Source of the DNA: Paenalicyclobacillus cellulosilyticus
Lineage (GTDB): Bacteria; Bacillota; Bacilli; Alicyclobacillales; Alicyclobacillaceae
Direction: 5' to 3'
Length of the DNA: 38,049 nt
NCBI RefSeq assembly: GCF_014647315.1
Contig: NZ_BMOY01000026.1
Span: 1 to 38,049, forward strand
Part shown: positions 8,852 to 17,143 of the stretch, one piece after another
Layout of the letters: each line of letters starts with the position of its first letter
Position numbering within the stretch: position 1 is the stretch's first letter
Notes under the pieces: model-generated
The model's database searches: none
Seen by the model: only the letters and a program-made list of their open reading frames with translations
What the model was told of the DNA's origin: nothing
Program-made: the position numbers and the translations under genes

Positions 8852-10614
8852 GCGCTCACCCCCTCCCCCGCTGCCTGAAGCGCATACATCGCGGCGTAGA
8901 TGCCCCCCTGCGCCAAGAGCGCCTCATGGGTGCCGCGTTCGACCACCCGCCCCTCGTCGAGGACCAGGATGAGGTCCGCGTCACGCACGGCCGACAGGCG
9001 ATGGGCGACGATGAACGTCGTCCGCCTCCCTCGCAAGGCCCGCAGGTGTTCGATGATCCGCTTCTCGGTGTTCATGTCCACCGCGGACAGGCTGTCGTCG
9101 AGGATGAGGATGGGCGCGTCCTTCAGAAGCGCCCGGGCGATGGCCGTCCGCTGCCGCTGTCCGCCGGAGAGGGTGACGCCGCGCTCGCCGATCACCGTGT
9201 CGTAACCGTCCGGGAAGCGGGCGATGTCTTCGTCGATGCAGGCCAGCCGCGCCGCCTGCTCCACCTCTTCGCGCTTGACCCCTTCCCGGGCAAACGCGAT
9301 GTTCTCGCCGATGGTCGTCGAGAACAAAAACCCGTCCTGAGGCACGTAGGCGATGGCGCCGCGCAAATCGGAAAGGCGCAGATCGCGCACGTCGTGGCCG
9401 TCGATGAACACCGTGCCCGGCGGCGGATCGAAGATGCGCGGCAGCAGGTTGACCAGCGTCGTCTTGCCCGATCCCGTCCGCCCGACGATCCCGACCGTCT
9501 GCCCCGGCGCCACCTCGAAGTGCACATCCCGCAGCACCGGCCGCTCGCTGCCGGGGTAGCGAAACTCCGGCACATGAACGGCGACGGCACCCCGGATGTC
9601 TTCCACAAGTACGGGCGCCGGCGGATCGGTGATGTCCGGACGCTCCGCGAGCAGCACTTCGAGGCGCAACAGCGACGCGGACGCCCGTTGAAAGTTGTTG
9701 ATGACATTGCCAATCTGCTGCAACGGGTTGAGCATCATGCCCAAATATTGCGTGAATGCGACAAATTCGCCGATGCCGATCTGCCGGGTTGCCGTCAAGG
9801 CGCCGCCGTAGACGAGCGCAACGGCGAAGCTGAGCGACCCCATCAACGGGATGAGGCTCTGGAACAACGCACTCTGCTGGAACACCTGCATTTGCTGCGC
9901 CACGATGGCTTCGACCCGCTCGGCGAAACGGCGGGCCTCGACCGGTTCGTTGCCGGTCGCCTTGATGAGCCGGATGGCGGTCAAGCTCTCTTCGGTGAGG
10001 TCGGCCATATCGGACAGCCGCTCCTGCACCTGGCGCGACGACTGCCGGATGCGCGGACCGAAGGCCACCACGAACACCGGCACAAACAACAGCGGGAACA
10101 TGCTCGCCAGCGTCAGACGCACGTCGACCGTGCGCAGCGTCATCCACAGCGTGGAACACAACAGGAAGACCGCGTTGGTCAACTGGTTGAGTCCGGCCGC
10201 CATCGCCTCGCGCACGGTGCGCACGTCGTTGAGGGCTTGGTTGAGAAGATCGCCCACGCTGCGCTGGTGGTAATACGCGGTCGAGAGCGTCTCCCAGTGG
10301 CTGAACAAGCGCTGGCGCAGTTCATATTCGAACTCGCGGCCGAGCCTGCCGTTGCTGAACTGGCCGACGCCGAACAACAGCACGTACAACAGGCCGACGG
10401 CCGCGAGTCGGGCTGCGTAGACCCCGACCGCCCGCGGCGTGAGCTGACCGGCGCTCAACGCATCGGTGAACCGCCCCAAAAGATGCGGAAACTGCACAAT
10501 GACGAACTCCGACGCGATGATGGCGCCCGTTCCGACCCCGTACGCGAAGAGGTGCGACCGGACGAACCCGGCCAACAACTGGCGCGGATTGGCGCCGTCC
10601 GCTTCCCTGCCGAT
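8848..10614 (-). CDS. ABC exporter half-transporter, degenerate-site subunit (BmrC/YheI-like), atypical start
   Basis: About 588 residues: membrane domain near 20-310, ATP-binding domain 340-580. Walker A is GRTGSGKTT (378-386), the signature LSGGQRQR is canonical (482-489), but Walker B ends LILDD, with Asp in place of the catalytic Glu (507). This is the hallmark of the non-catalytic half of a heterodimeric exporter, and the next gene supplies the Glu. The start is uncertain. There is no in-frame ATG, GTG or TTG where homologous proteins begin, yet a strong site (AGGAAGGGGGG) sits about 7 bases before an in-frame ATC at 10614, which I used. Alternatives are an internal TTG near residue 13, or a one-base error or frameshift in the run of six G. 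Confidence 0.82.
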   Translation of the reverse strand: MGREADGANPRQLLAGFVRSHLFAYGVGTGAIIASEFVIVQFPHLLGRFTDALSAGQLTPRAVGVYAARLAAVGLLYVLLFGVGQFSNGRLGREFEYELRQRLFSHWETLSTAYYHQRSVGDLLNQALNDVRTVREAMAAGLNQLTNAVFLLCSTLWMTLRTVDVRLTLASMFPLLFVPVFVVAFGPRIRQSSRQVQERLSDMADLTEESLTAIRLIKATGNEPVEARRFAERVEAIVAQQMQVFQQSALFQSLIPLMGSLSFAVALVYGGALTATRQIGIGEFVAFTQYLGMMLNPLQQIGNVINNFQRASASLLRLEVLLAERPDITDPPAPVLVEDIRGAVAVHVPEFRYPGSERPVLRDVHFEVAPGQTVGIVGRTGSGKTTLVNLLPRIFDPPPGTVFIDGHDVRDLRLSDLRGAIAYVPQDGFLFSTTIGENIAFAREGVKREEVEQAARLACIDEDIARFPDGYDTVIGERGVTLSGGQRQRTAIARALLKDAPILILDDSLSAVDMNTEKRIIEHLRALRGRRTTFIVAHRLSAVRDADLILVLDEGRVVERGTHEALLAQGGIYAAMYALQAAGEGVSA

Positions 10615-10725
10615 GGCGGGTCCCCCCTTCCTGCACGCGCGCTGCCCCGTGATGAAGCGGTCATACGCCTGATGCGGGCAGCACGCCGCGCCGTTCCGGA
10701 ACCAGAAACATTCGGGACGAAAAAG

Positions 10726-10731
10726 ATTGTA
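10726..10731 (-). promoter_or_regulatory. Candidate -10 of the ABC exporter operon
   Basis: TACAAT on the minus strand, about 110 bases before the proposed start of the first exporter gene. The region 17 bases upstream (CTGCCG) is a poor -35. The position fits a short leader carrying the G-rich ribosome binding site. Confidence 0.35.
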
Positions 10732-10785
10732 ACACACCTGCCGCAAGCCGGCAGCCTGCGCAGACCGCGGATGGAGCGCATACCA

Positions 10786-10813
10786 AAGGCGTGCCCGCTT
10801 GAGAGCACGCCTT
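10786..10813 (-). terminator. Hairpin downstream of pgi, likely terminator
   Basis: A perfect 9-base inverted repeat (AAGGCGTGC and GCACGCCTT) with a 10-base loop lies 40 bases beyond the pgi stop. On the minus strand the stem ends in CCTTT followed by GGT, so the U-tract is short. It separates pgi from the ABC exporter promoter. Confidence 0.6.
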
Positions 10814-10852
10814 GTGCGCTGACCCGGCCCGGCCGCGCGCAAGCGTTCGCTT

Positions 10853-12202
10853 TCATGGGCCCAGCCGCTCACGCAACTTGGCCTGCATCGCTTCAAAACC
10901 CGGTTTGCCGAGCAGGGCGAACATGTTCCGCTTGTACGCTTCCACGCCCGGTTGGTCAAACGGATTGACGCCGAGGAGCAGGCCGCTTGCGGCACAGGCG
11001 AGCTCGAAGAAGTAAAACAACTCGCCGAGGCTCTGCTCACGCCTGTCCTCGACCTCGACCAACAGGTTCGGCACGCCGCCGTCCGCATGCGCGAGCTGGG
11101 TCCCGAGCCGTGCCTGGTCGTTGATCCACGCGATGGAACGGCCCGCCAGGTACTCCAGGCCGTCGTCGACCGAGGGGTCGGAAGGCAGGGTCAGGCCGGT
11201 GTCGTCGCGGACGACCCGCACCACCGTTTCGAACAGGGTCCGCATACCCTCCTGCACGTACTGGCCGAGGGAGTGGAGGTCCGTCGTGAAACCCATCGAC
11301 GACGGGTACAACCCCTTTTGGTCCTTGCCCTCGCTCTCCCCGAACAACTGCTTCCACCACTCGGCGAACATCCGCAGCGCCGGTTCGTAGTACGCCAGGA
11401 CCTCCGTCGTCTTGCCCTTGCGCAGAAGGATGTTGCGCAGCGCGGCGTAACGGTATGCCGGGTTGTCGGCGAGGGACGGGGTCGCCAACGCCTCCTCCGC
11501 CGCCGCCGCACCGGAGAGCAACGCCACGATGTCGACGCCGACCGCGGCCAACGGCAACAACCCGACCGGCGTCAGCACCGAATAACGGCCGCCCACGTCG
11601 TCCGGGATGACGAACGTCCGGTAACCTTCCGCATCCGCCAACTGTTTCAACGCGCCACGAGCGCGATCGGTCGTCACGTAAATCCGGCGCTTCGCCTCCG
11701 CGGCGCCGGCCTGCCGCACCAGCCAATCGCGCAAGACGCGGAACGCCACCGCCGGTTCGGTCGTCGTCCCCGACTTCGAGATCACGTTGAGGACGACCCG
11801 CTTGCCGTCGAGGACGCGCAACAGGTCCTTGAGCCCCGCCGCGCTCAGGTGGTTGCCGGCGAAGTACAGCTCAGGCCCGCCCCGCACCTCCCGCGGCAAT
11901 TGATTGTAATACTCCGGCTTCACCCACTCGAACGCCGCCCGCGCACCCAGATACGAGCCGCCGATCCCGATGACCACCAGCGCATCGGCGAGCTGCCGGA
12001 TCTCGTCCGCCGCCGCCAGGATATCCTCCACCCCGCGCGCCAGTGTCTGCGACGGCAGGTGGATCCAGCCGAGAAAGTCGTTGCCCGGAACTTCCCCCGC
12101 GTGCAGACGCTGGTGGACGTCGGTGACGAACGGCTGCAGCTTGTCCAGTTCGTCCGGATGGACAAACCCCTGCGCGAACTTCCAATCGAATCGTACCGCC
12201 AT
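10853..12202 (-). CDS. pgi: Glucose-6-phosphate isomerase
   Basis: A 449-residue protein, the usual length of the Bacillus-type enzyme. It interconverts glucose 6-phosphate and fructose 6-phosphate in glycolysis and gluconeogenesis. The SIS-domain phosphate sites are visible: VIGIGGSYLGARAA (77-90) and SKSGTTTEP. Both family signatures are present: DDVGGRYSVLTPVG and GVNPFDQPGVEAYKRN near the C-terminus. The ATG at 12202 has GGAGGGA about 8 bases upstream. It appears monocistronic, ended by a hairpin, and divergent from the metallopeptidase gene. Annotation is secure. Confidence 0.97.
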   Translation of the reverse strand: MAVRFDWKFAQGFVHPDELDKLQPFVTDVHQRLHAGEVPGNDFLGWIHLPSQTLARGVEDILAAADEIRQLADALVVIGIGGSYLGARAAFEWVKPEYYNQLPREVRGGPELYFAGNHLSAAGLKDLLRVLDGKRVVLNVISKSGTTTEPAVAFRVLRDWLVRQAGAAEAKRRIYVTTDRARGALKQLADAEGYRTFVIPDDVGGRYSVLTPVGLLPLAAVGVDIVALLSGAAAAEEALATPSLADNPAYRYAALRNILLRKGKTTEVLAYYEPALRMFAEWWKQLFGESEGKDQKGLYPSSMGFTTDLHSLGQYVQEGMRTLFETVVRVVRDDTGLTLPSDPSVDDGLEYLAGRSIAWINDQARLGTQLAHADGGVPNLLVEVEDRREQSLGELFYFFELACAASGLLLGVNPFDQPGVEAYKRNMFALLGKPGFEAMQAKLRERLGP

Positions 12203-12299
12203 GCCCTATCCCTCCGCGATGGCCGGACCCTGCGGCGGGCCATTCCGACTGCCGTCGCCCGCAGGATGCGGTCCCAGGAAATCTGTGCCGTCCAGCAGT

Positions 12300-12305
12300 A
12301 GCATA
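12300..12305 (-). promoter_or_regulatory. Weak candidate -10 for pgi
   Basis: TATGCT on the minus strand about 98 bases before the pgi start, inside an unusually AT-rich patch (12301-12316) of this GC-rich DNA. No convincing -35 lies 16-18 bases upstream. Confidence 0.3.
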
Positions 12306-12345
12306 ATGTTTTTTATCCTCGGAAGAAAGACGCCGCCGCCGTCCA

Positions 12346-12354
12346 TGTTATGAT
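12346..12354 (+). promoter_or_regulatory. Extended -10 promoter for the peptidase-niaR transcript
   Basis: TGTTATGAT fits the extended -10 consensus TGnTATAAT with one mismatch. It is about 82 bases before the peptidase ATG and divergent from pgi. No good -35 is visible. Confidence 0.5.
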
Positions 12355-12435
12355 GTGTACAGGACGCCCGCCGTATGGGGCGGCGCAGGCACCACGCCGA
12401 TACCAACCACACGACGAAGGACGGATGACACCCGC

Positions 12436-14097
12436 ATGGGCGCGACCTTTCACCCGAGACCGACCCAAATCGCCACCGCGCGGAAGTCCCGGCAGGCACG
12501 AACCCCCGGGAAGCTGGTGCTCTGCACGCTGGCCGCAGCCGTCCTCAGCCTGGGTCCGGGCCAGGCTGCGGCCGCCGCGGTTCCGCTTCAGGAACCGCCC
12601 ATCCCGAAACTGGTCCCGGTGGCGGTGACGGCGCGGACGCTTACCGCACAGACCATTGCCCGCGACGTCAAAACCTTGCAACAGCTCTTGTCGCAACACC
12701 CGGGGGACGGCCAGGTGCGCGGCCCCGACCAACTGGTCTATCAGCTGGACGTGACGCTCGCCCCCGACGTGCACGAGTTTGCGGCCCATGAAAGCGTCCA
12801 CGTGCACAACAATCTCGGCCGTCCCATCTCCACCCTGTACTTCAACGTCTGGCCGGACGCCCCGCACTACCGGCAGGCCGGCGGCTACGAACAGGTCAAG
12901 GGGGTCACCGTCGACGGCAAGCCGGCGCACTTCACCTTGCACGGCACCCTGCTCACGGTGCAGCTCAACCACCCCCTCCCGGCAGGCGGCGAAGGCGTGG
13001 TGGCGATGGACCTGTTGGCCAAGCTGCCGCACATCCAGGACCGCTACGGGTGGAACGGCACCAACATCGACCTGGGAAACTGGTTCCCCATCCTCGCCGT
13101 CCACGACGAGCACGGCTGGGTGACGCCGCCGTATTACAACGACGGCGAGTCGTTCTATTCGCTGACCGGCGCCTTCCACTTGCGGATCACCGCCCCCAAG
13201 ACGTGGGTGCTCGCCGTCACGGGTCAGGAGACAGGCGTGCAGGAGCACCCGCAGGCCGGGACGGTGACGTACGACTATACGGCCGTCGGCGTGCGCGACG
13301 TCGCCGTCGTGGCCGACTCGACCTACAAGGTCCTGCAGGGCCGCGCCGGCAACACCGCCATCTACGTGTACTACACCCCGTCCGAGAAGGCGCTTTGCAC
13401 CACCATGCTGAACGTCGCCAAACAGGCGCTTGCCGCCTACAACCAGTGGTACGGGCCGTATCCGTACCCGACGTTGCGCGTCTGCGGCATGGTCGGTTGG
13501 TTCGGCGGCATGGAGTACCCGCAGCTGGTGATGATCAGCTTTTACCCCGGCGCGGACAGTGCGAGCGACATCACCGCCGATGTCGCGCACGAGGTGGCCC
13601 ACCAGTGGTTCTACGGCCTCGTCGGCGACGACCAGTACCTCACGCCGTGGATCGACGAGGCGTTCGCCACCCTCAGCGAGCAGCGGTTCGATCACGCCGA
13701 CATCTCCGCCACCGACCCTGAGCCGGCGGGCAACCACGTCAGCTACCCGGTCAGCGCGTTCGGGAATTCCGACTTCGGCGGCGGGAATGCGGCCGACGCA
13801 TACTACACCACCATCTACAACATGGGCGCCCGCACCCTGTACGACCTGATGCAGGCAATGGGCGAGCCGGCGTTCGACCGCATGCTGCAACAGTACGTCC
13901 AGCGCTATATGTACCAGGTCGCGACGACGGAAGACTTCATGCAGTTCGTGAGCCAGGCGGCCGGGAAGGACATGACCGCGTTCTTTCAACAACACCTGGT
14001 CTTCGCGCACGACAGCGACCAAGCGCCCGAACAGCCGTGGGTGGCGTTGGAGGAGGCGGAAAACCAGCGCCCCTGGAGCGGGGAGGATGGCCCGTGA
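12436..14097 (+). CDS. Secreted M1-type zinc metallopeptidase
   Basis: A 553-residue protein. I used the ATG at 12436, which gives a basic N-terminus and hydrophobic core (KLVLCTLAAAVLSLG) ending in AAAAA, a plausible Sec signal peptide cleaved near residue 48. The catalytic site is HEVAH (385-389) with the third zinc ligand Glu 408 in WIDEAF, giving the HExxH-x18-E spacing of family M1 aminopeptidases. GGMEYP (357-362) stands where the family has GAMEN. The protein is shorter than classical M1 enzymes and has no extra C-terminal domain. It probably digests peptides outside the membrane. Its stop overlaps the niaR start by 4 bases. Confidence 0.85.
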   Translation: MGATFHPRPTQIATARKSRQARTPGKLVLCTLAAAVLSLGPGQAAAAAVPLQEPPIPKLVPVAVTARTLTAQTIARDVKTLQQLLSQHPGDGQVRGPDQLVYQLDVTLAPDVHEFAAHESVHVHNNLGRPISTLYFNVWPDAPHYRQAGGYEQVKGVTVDGKPAHFTLHGTLLTVQLNHPLPAGGEGVVAMDLLAKLPHIQDRYGWNGTNIDLGNWFPILAVHDEHGWVTPPYYNDGESFYSLTGAFHLRITAPKTWVLAVTGQETGVQEHPQAGTVTYDYTAVGVRDVAVVADSTYKVLQGRAGNTAIYVYYTPSEKALCTTMLNVAKQALAAYNQWYGPYPYPTLRVCGMVGWFGGMEYPQLVMISFYPGADSASDITADVAHEVAHQWFYGLVGDDQYLTPWIDEAFATLSEQRFDHADISATDPEPAGNHVSYPVSAFGNSDFGGGNAADAYYTTIYNMGARTLYDLMQAMGEPAFDRMLQQYVQRYMYQVATTEDFMQFVSQAAGKDMTAFFQQHLVFAHDSDQAPEQPWVALEEAENQRPWSGEDGP

Positions 14098-14618
14098 ACG
14101 CACCCACGCGGAACGAACGCCAAGCGCGCCTGCTCGCGCTGCTCGCCGCCGCGGCCGATCCGGTCACCGGATCGGAGCTGGCCAACCGGCTCGGGGTCAC
14201 GCGGCAGGTGGTGGTGCACGACATCGCCCTCCTGCGCGCACAACACGTGCCCATCGTCTCCACGCCGCGCGGGTACTGGCTGCAACGGGATCCTGCCCCG
14301 CGCAACCAGACCCTGCTCGCGGTCCACCACCCGCCCGCGTTGACCGAGACCGAGCTCTGCATCTTGGTCGATCACGGCCTGACCGTGATCGACGTTCTGA
14401 TTGAACACCCGATCTACGGCGAACTGCGCGGTTCGTTGCAATTGGCGAACCGGCGCGACGTGCGCATGTTCATGGAGCAGGTGCGCCGGTCGGGCGCAAG
14501 CCTGCTCTCCTCCCTGACCGACGGCCACCACATGCACACCGTGGCGTACGACGAAGAGAGCCAGCTGCAGGACGCGGTGCGGGAGCTGCGCCGCCACGGC
14601 ATCCAGGTGTTCGATTGA
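14094..14618 (+). CDS. niaR: NiaR-type transcriptional repressor (HTH + 3H domain)
   Basis: A 174-residue protein with a GTG start at 14094, GGGGAGG about 8 bases upstream, and a GTGA overlap with the peptidase stop. Residues about 5-60 form a helix-turn-helix of the HTH_11 type (LANRLGVTRQVVVHDIALLR, then PRGYWL as the wing). The C-terminal half is a 3H domain: histidines in VDHGLTV, IEHPIYGEL and HHMHTV match the conserved ligand/metal-binding set of NiaR (YrxA) proteins. NiaR represses NAD synthesis or niacin uptake genes in response to nicotinic acid. No nad or niacin transporter gene is in the window, and pairing with a peptidase is unusual. The family is secure, the regulon is not. Confidence 0.8.
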   Translation: MNAPTRNERQARLLALLAAAADPVTGSELANRLGVTRQVVVHDIALLRAQHVPIVSTPRGYWLQRDPAPRNQTLLAVHHPPALTETELCILVDHGLTVIDVLIEHPIYGELRGSLQLANRRDVRMFMEQVRRSGASLLSSLTDGHHMHTVAYDEESQLQDAVRELRRHGIQVFD

Positions 14619-14708
14619 GCGCCGTCCGGGTGCGCGAGGGAACATCGCCTGGGTGTGCGCTGGCGCGCCGCCCGGGGGTGTGCCGGTCTGCGCCCGTCGC
14701 ACGACCGC

Positions 14709-16295
14709 CTAACGCACGCCCCCCCACAACCAGCCGGCGGCTGCATACAGCACGGCGCACGCTGCGGCGAAGGGCAGCGCCAACCGCAGCTTGCGGCGGG
14801 CGTACCCGAGCACCGGCAGTTTCATCACCGCCGCCATCGCCAGCGTATTGTCGCTGAGCGGAGAGACGAAGCCGCCGAACGTGCCGCTCGCGAACACGGC
14901 GCCCGCCACGAGGGCGTACGGGACGCCGGACGTGGCGGCGAGGGAAAACCCGAGCGGCATCAACATCCCCCAGGTGGCGAACGACGACCCGATGCCGTAC
15001 GACAACAGGCAGCCGATGGCGAACAACAGCGGCGCGACGAGCGGGGGCGGCAGCGCCCGCCCCGCCGCGCGCGCGATGAACGCGGCAAAACCGAGATCGG
15101 CCGAGATGGCGGAGACCGCCCACACCAGGACGAGCAAAAGCACCACCGGCATCATCTCGTTGCCGCCGGCGAGGAACCCGTACACCGTCCGCCACGCCGG
15201 TTCGCCGCGGCCGAGATACCACGCGAGCGCGCCGGCCAACGTGATGAACAAGGCGGTGAGCATCGCCTGCGCCGCGTTCGCCGCCGCGAAGGCGCCAAGG
15301 AGGCCGGCGGCGCGGCGGTGGCCGTCCCACCAGGTCAAGAACAGGGTGAGCGCAAGGAGGACGGCGAGCGGCACCGTGAGGTGCCACGGATTCGGCCGCG
15401 CGCTCTGGGCCACGTGTTCCAGCGGATCGGGCGGGGAGCCGGCTTGCGTTGCGGCAGGCATCAGCTCAGCGGCCGTCTCCACGCCGACCGGGCGGGGGAG
15501 CATCCGCGATGGCTTGCGCAGCCCGCCGCGGCGGGCACGGGTTGCGGGCGGTGCGGCCAGCGAGGACCGGGCAGCCGGCGCGGGCGCGGCCGCCTTATCC
15601 GCCGGCGGTGCGGTCTCCCCCGCGGACGCTGCGGCGGCAGGCAGAGGCCGGTGAAAGACGGACCGGTACAAACCGTATCCCAACATCAGCCAGGCGAACA
15701 GATTGCACGGGATGCTCCACAGGAGCAGCCGGTACGCGCTGTCCGGCGGCGCCGCGCCGTGATGGCTGGACGAGGTGGCGAGGAGGCCGACCATGTAGCC
15801 GACAAACGCGGTCCCGACCGGAACGACGGCGCACAGCGGGGTGGCGGTGATGTCGATGATGAGGGCCATCTCGCTCGCCGGCACGCGGAAGCGTTGGAAG
15901 ATGCGTTGCAACACGGGCGCCACCGTCAGGATGCGGAAGTCCGGAGCCATGAACGTGAACAACGCGGACACCCAGGCAAGGGCGTACGCGCCGCGGACGG
16001 TGCGCACACGCCGGGCGACCGCCTGCGCAAAGCCCGCCACGCCGCCCGTCACCCTGACCAGGCCGACGAACGCGCCGAACCCGTAGAGAAAGACGAGGAG
16101 GCGGAGATTGTCCGGCTTGCCCGCCTCCCGCAGGACGTAGCGGATGGCGGCCTCCACCCCCGCGAGCGGCGACGGATGGAGCATGAAGGCGCCGAGCAAA
16201 AGCCCGGCCAACAGCGCGGGCAGGACTTCGCGCATGGCGACGGCAAGTCCCATCACCGCGGCGAACGGCAAAAGCGACCATGCGGTGGCGTACAC
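14709..16295 (-). CDS. NhaC family Na+/H+ antiporter
   Basis: A 528-residue membrane protein with a GTG start at 16295 preceded by GGGGGAGG. About ten to twelve hydrophobic segments are present. Conserved stretches of the NhaC/IT superfamily are SYGIGSSFATWGMLMPLG and GGFVSPLSDNTLAMA in the C-terminal half, and ITATPLCAVVPVGTAF in the N-terminal half. Residues about 213-303 are a long Ala/Pro/Arg-rich loop of low complexity between the two halves, probably cytoplasmic, which lengthens the protein beyond the core. It likely exchanges Na+ or an organic substrate against protons; some NhaC relatives carry malate/lactate or amino acids. It is convergent with niaR. Confidence 0.82.
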   Translation of the reverse strand: MYATAWSLLPFAAVMGLAVAMREVLPALLAGLLLGAFMLHPSPLAGVEAAIRYVLREAGKPDNLRLLVFLYGFGAFVGLVRVTGGVAGFAQAVARRVRTVRGAYALAWVSALFTFMAPDFRILTVAPVLQRIFQRFRVPASEMALIIDITATPLCAVVPVGTAFVGYMVGLLATSSSHHGAAPPDSAYRLLLWSIPCNLFAWLMLGYGLYRSVFHRPLPAAAASAGETAPPADKAAAPAPAARSSLAAPPATRARRGGLRKPSRMLPRPVGVETAAELMPAATQAGSPPDPLEHVAQSARPNPWHLTVPLAVLLALTLFLTWWDGHRRAAGLLGAFAAANAAQAMLTALFITLAGALAWYLGRGEPAWRTVYGFLAGGNEMMPVVLLLVLVWAVSAISADLGFAAFIARAAGRALPPPLVAPLLFAIGCLLSYGIGSSFATWGMLMPLGFSLAATSGVPYALVAGAVFASGTFGGFVSPLSDNTLAMAAVMKLPVLGYARRKLRLALPFAAACAVLYAAAGWLWGGVR

Positions 16296-16432
16296 GCGGC
16301 CTCCCCCTTCAGGACGGTGTCTCTGCTTACCTTGTCCCGGGCGGGCGGGCCGCCATGCACAAGCGAACCTTCATTGCGTGGAAAACGAGCGTGCTGCAAC
16401 GCGGAAGACCGCCATGGGTAAAACCGCAGCGA

Positions 16433-16939
16433 TCACGTCCTGTCATCCTGCCAGTCGACGCGGCGTTCCACCGTGACCAGGCGGTCGCCTTCGTGCAGCG
16501 TCATCAGGAGCCGGTGCGAAGCGGGATCGTACACGGCGTCCGCCTGGATGACGGCGCGGCCCGTGTGCGGATCGGCGTACTCGATGGTGAGGCTGTGGCC
16601 GCCGTCCATCGCGTGGTAGCGGGTCATCAGGGCGAAGGTTTGTGCGGCGAGCACGGAGGCAGGGATGGGGCGGCGGAGGTGCAGGACGCAAAAGTCGCCT
16701 TGCAAGCCGAGGGCATCCGTGCTCACCTCCGCCCACCCGATCCGGTGCACGATGACGTAGTGGTTGAACACCGATTGATGCTTGGCGCGAAATTGGAGGG
16801 CGCGCACCGTCTCCGCGGCGAACGTCCCCCCGATGGCCAGAACCAGCGCCAACCACGCCAAGAGGAGGGTGCGGTTGCGCCGGTGCAGCCGGTCGGAGCG
16901 CGGTGCGGCGGACGCCGCCTCCCGCCATGACGGACCCAT
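16433..16939 (-). CDS. Unrecognised protein with one N-terminal membrane anchor
   Basis: A 168-residue protein I cannot place in a family. The ATG at 16939 has AGGTGA 6 bases upstream; a GTG at 16948 is inside that site. A basic N-terminus (RSDRLHRRNR) precedes one membrane segment near residues 25-43 (LLLAWLALVLAIGGTFAAE). The remaining 120 residues look like an exported mixed alpha/beta domain with only one Cys. The gene lies 137 bases upstream of the NhaC gene on the same strand, so it may or may not be co-transcribed. Codon use looks like its neighbours, so it is likely a real gene. Confidence 0.65.
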   Translation of the reverse strand: MGPSWREAASAAPRSDRLHRRNRTLLLAWLALVLAIGGTFAAETVRALQFRAKHQSVFNHYVIVHRIGWAEVSTDALGLQGDFCVLHLRRPIPASVLAAQTFALMTRYHAMDGGHSLTIEYADPHTGRAVIQADAVYDPASHRLLMTLHEGDRLVTVERRVDWQDDRT

Positions 16940-17036
16940 GCGGTTCACCTGACTTCCCGAGCCGGGTTGTGTGGCACACTGCCGGCCGCTTGCTGCGGTG
17001 GTTTCAACCTTACGCTTGTCAGGTTAGCGCGATTCA

Positions 17037-17119
17037 GCCGTGCGGGTCAACCGTCCGCGTCCCGGGCGAGTTCGCGCCGTTCCATCGTGTCCATCCGCCG
17101 TGCGGGTCAACCGTCCGCG
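17037..17119. repeat. Pair of identical 23-base direct repeats, 60 bases apart
   Basis: Bases 17037-17059 and 17097-17119 are identical; both contain GCGGGTCAACCGTCCGC. They fill most of the gap between the SleL-like gene and the upstream side of the unrecognised membrane gene. On the minus strand each copy carries TTGACC, a possible -35, but no matching -10 is seen. Two regulator binding sites or a recent duplication are both possible. Confidence 0.7.
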
Positions 17120-17143
17120 GGACCGGCGGACCGCGCCGGACGT

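Noticed and set aside
14619-14708. Terminator between niaR and the NhaC gene
   Set aside because: The convergent gap is GC-rich, but I found no clean stem followed by T residues on either strand.
17037-17119. A minimal CRISPR array
   Set aside because: Only two repeat copies, no cas gene, and the repeat is not CRISPR-like.
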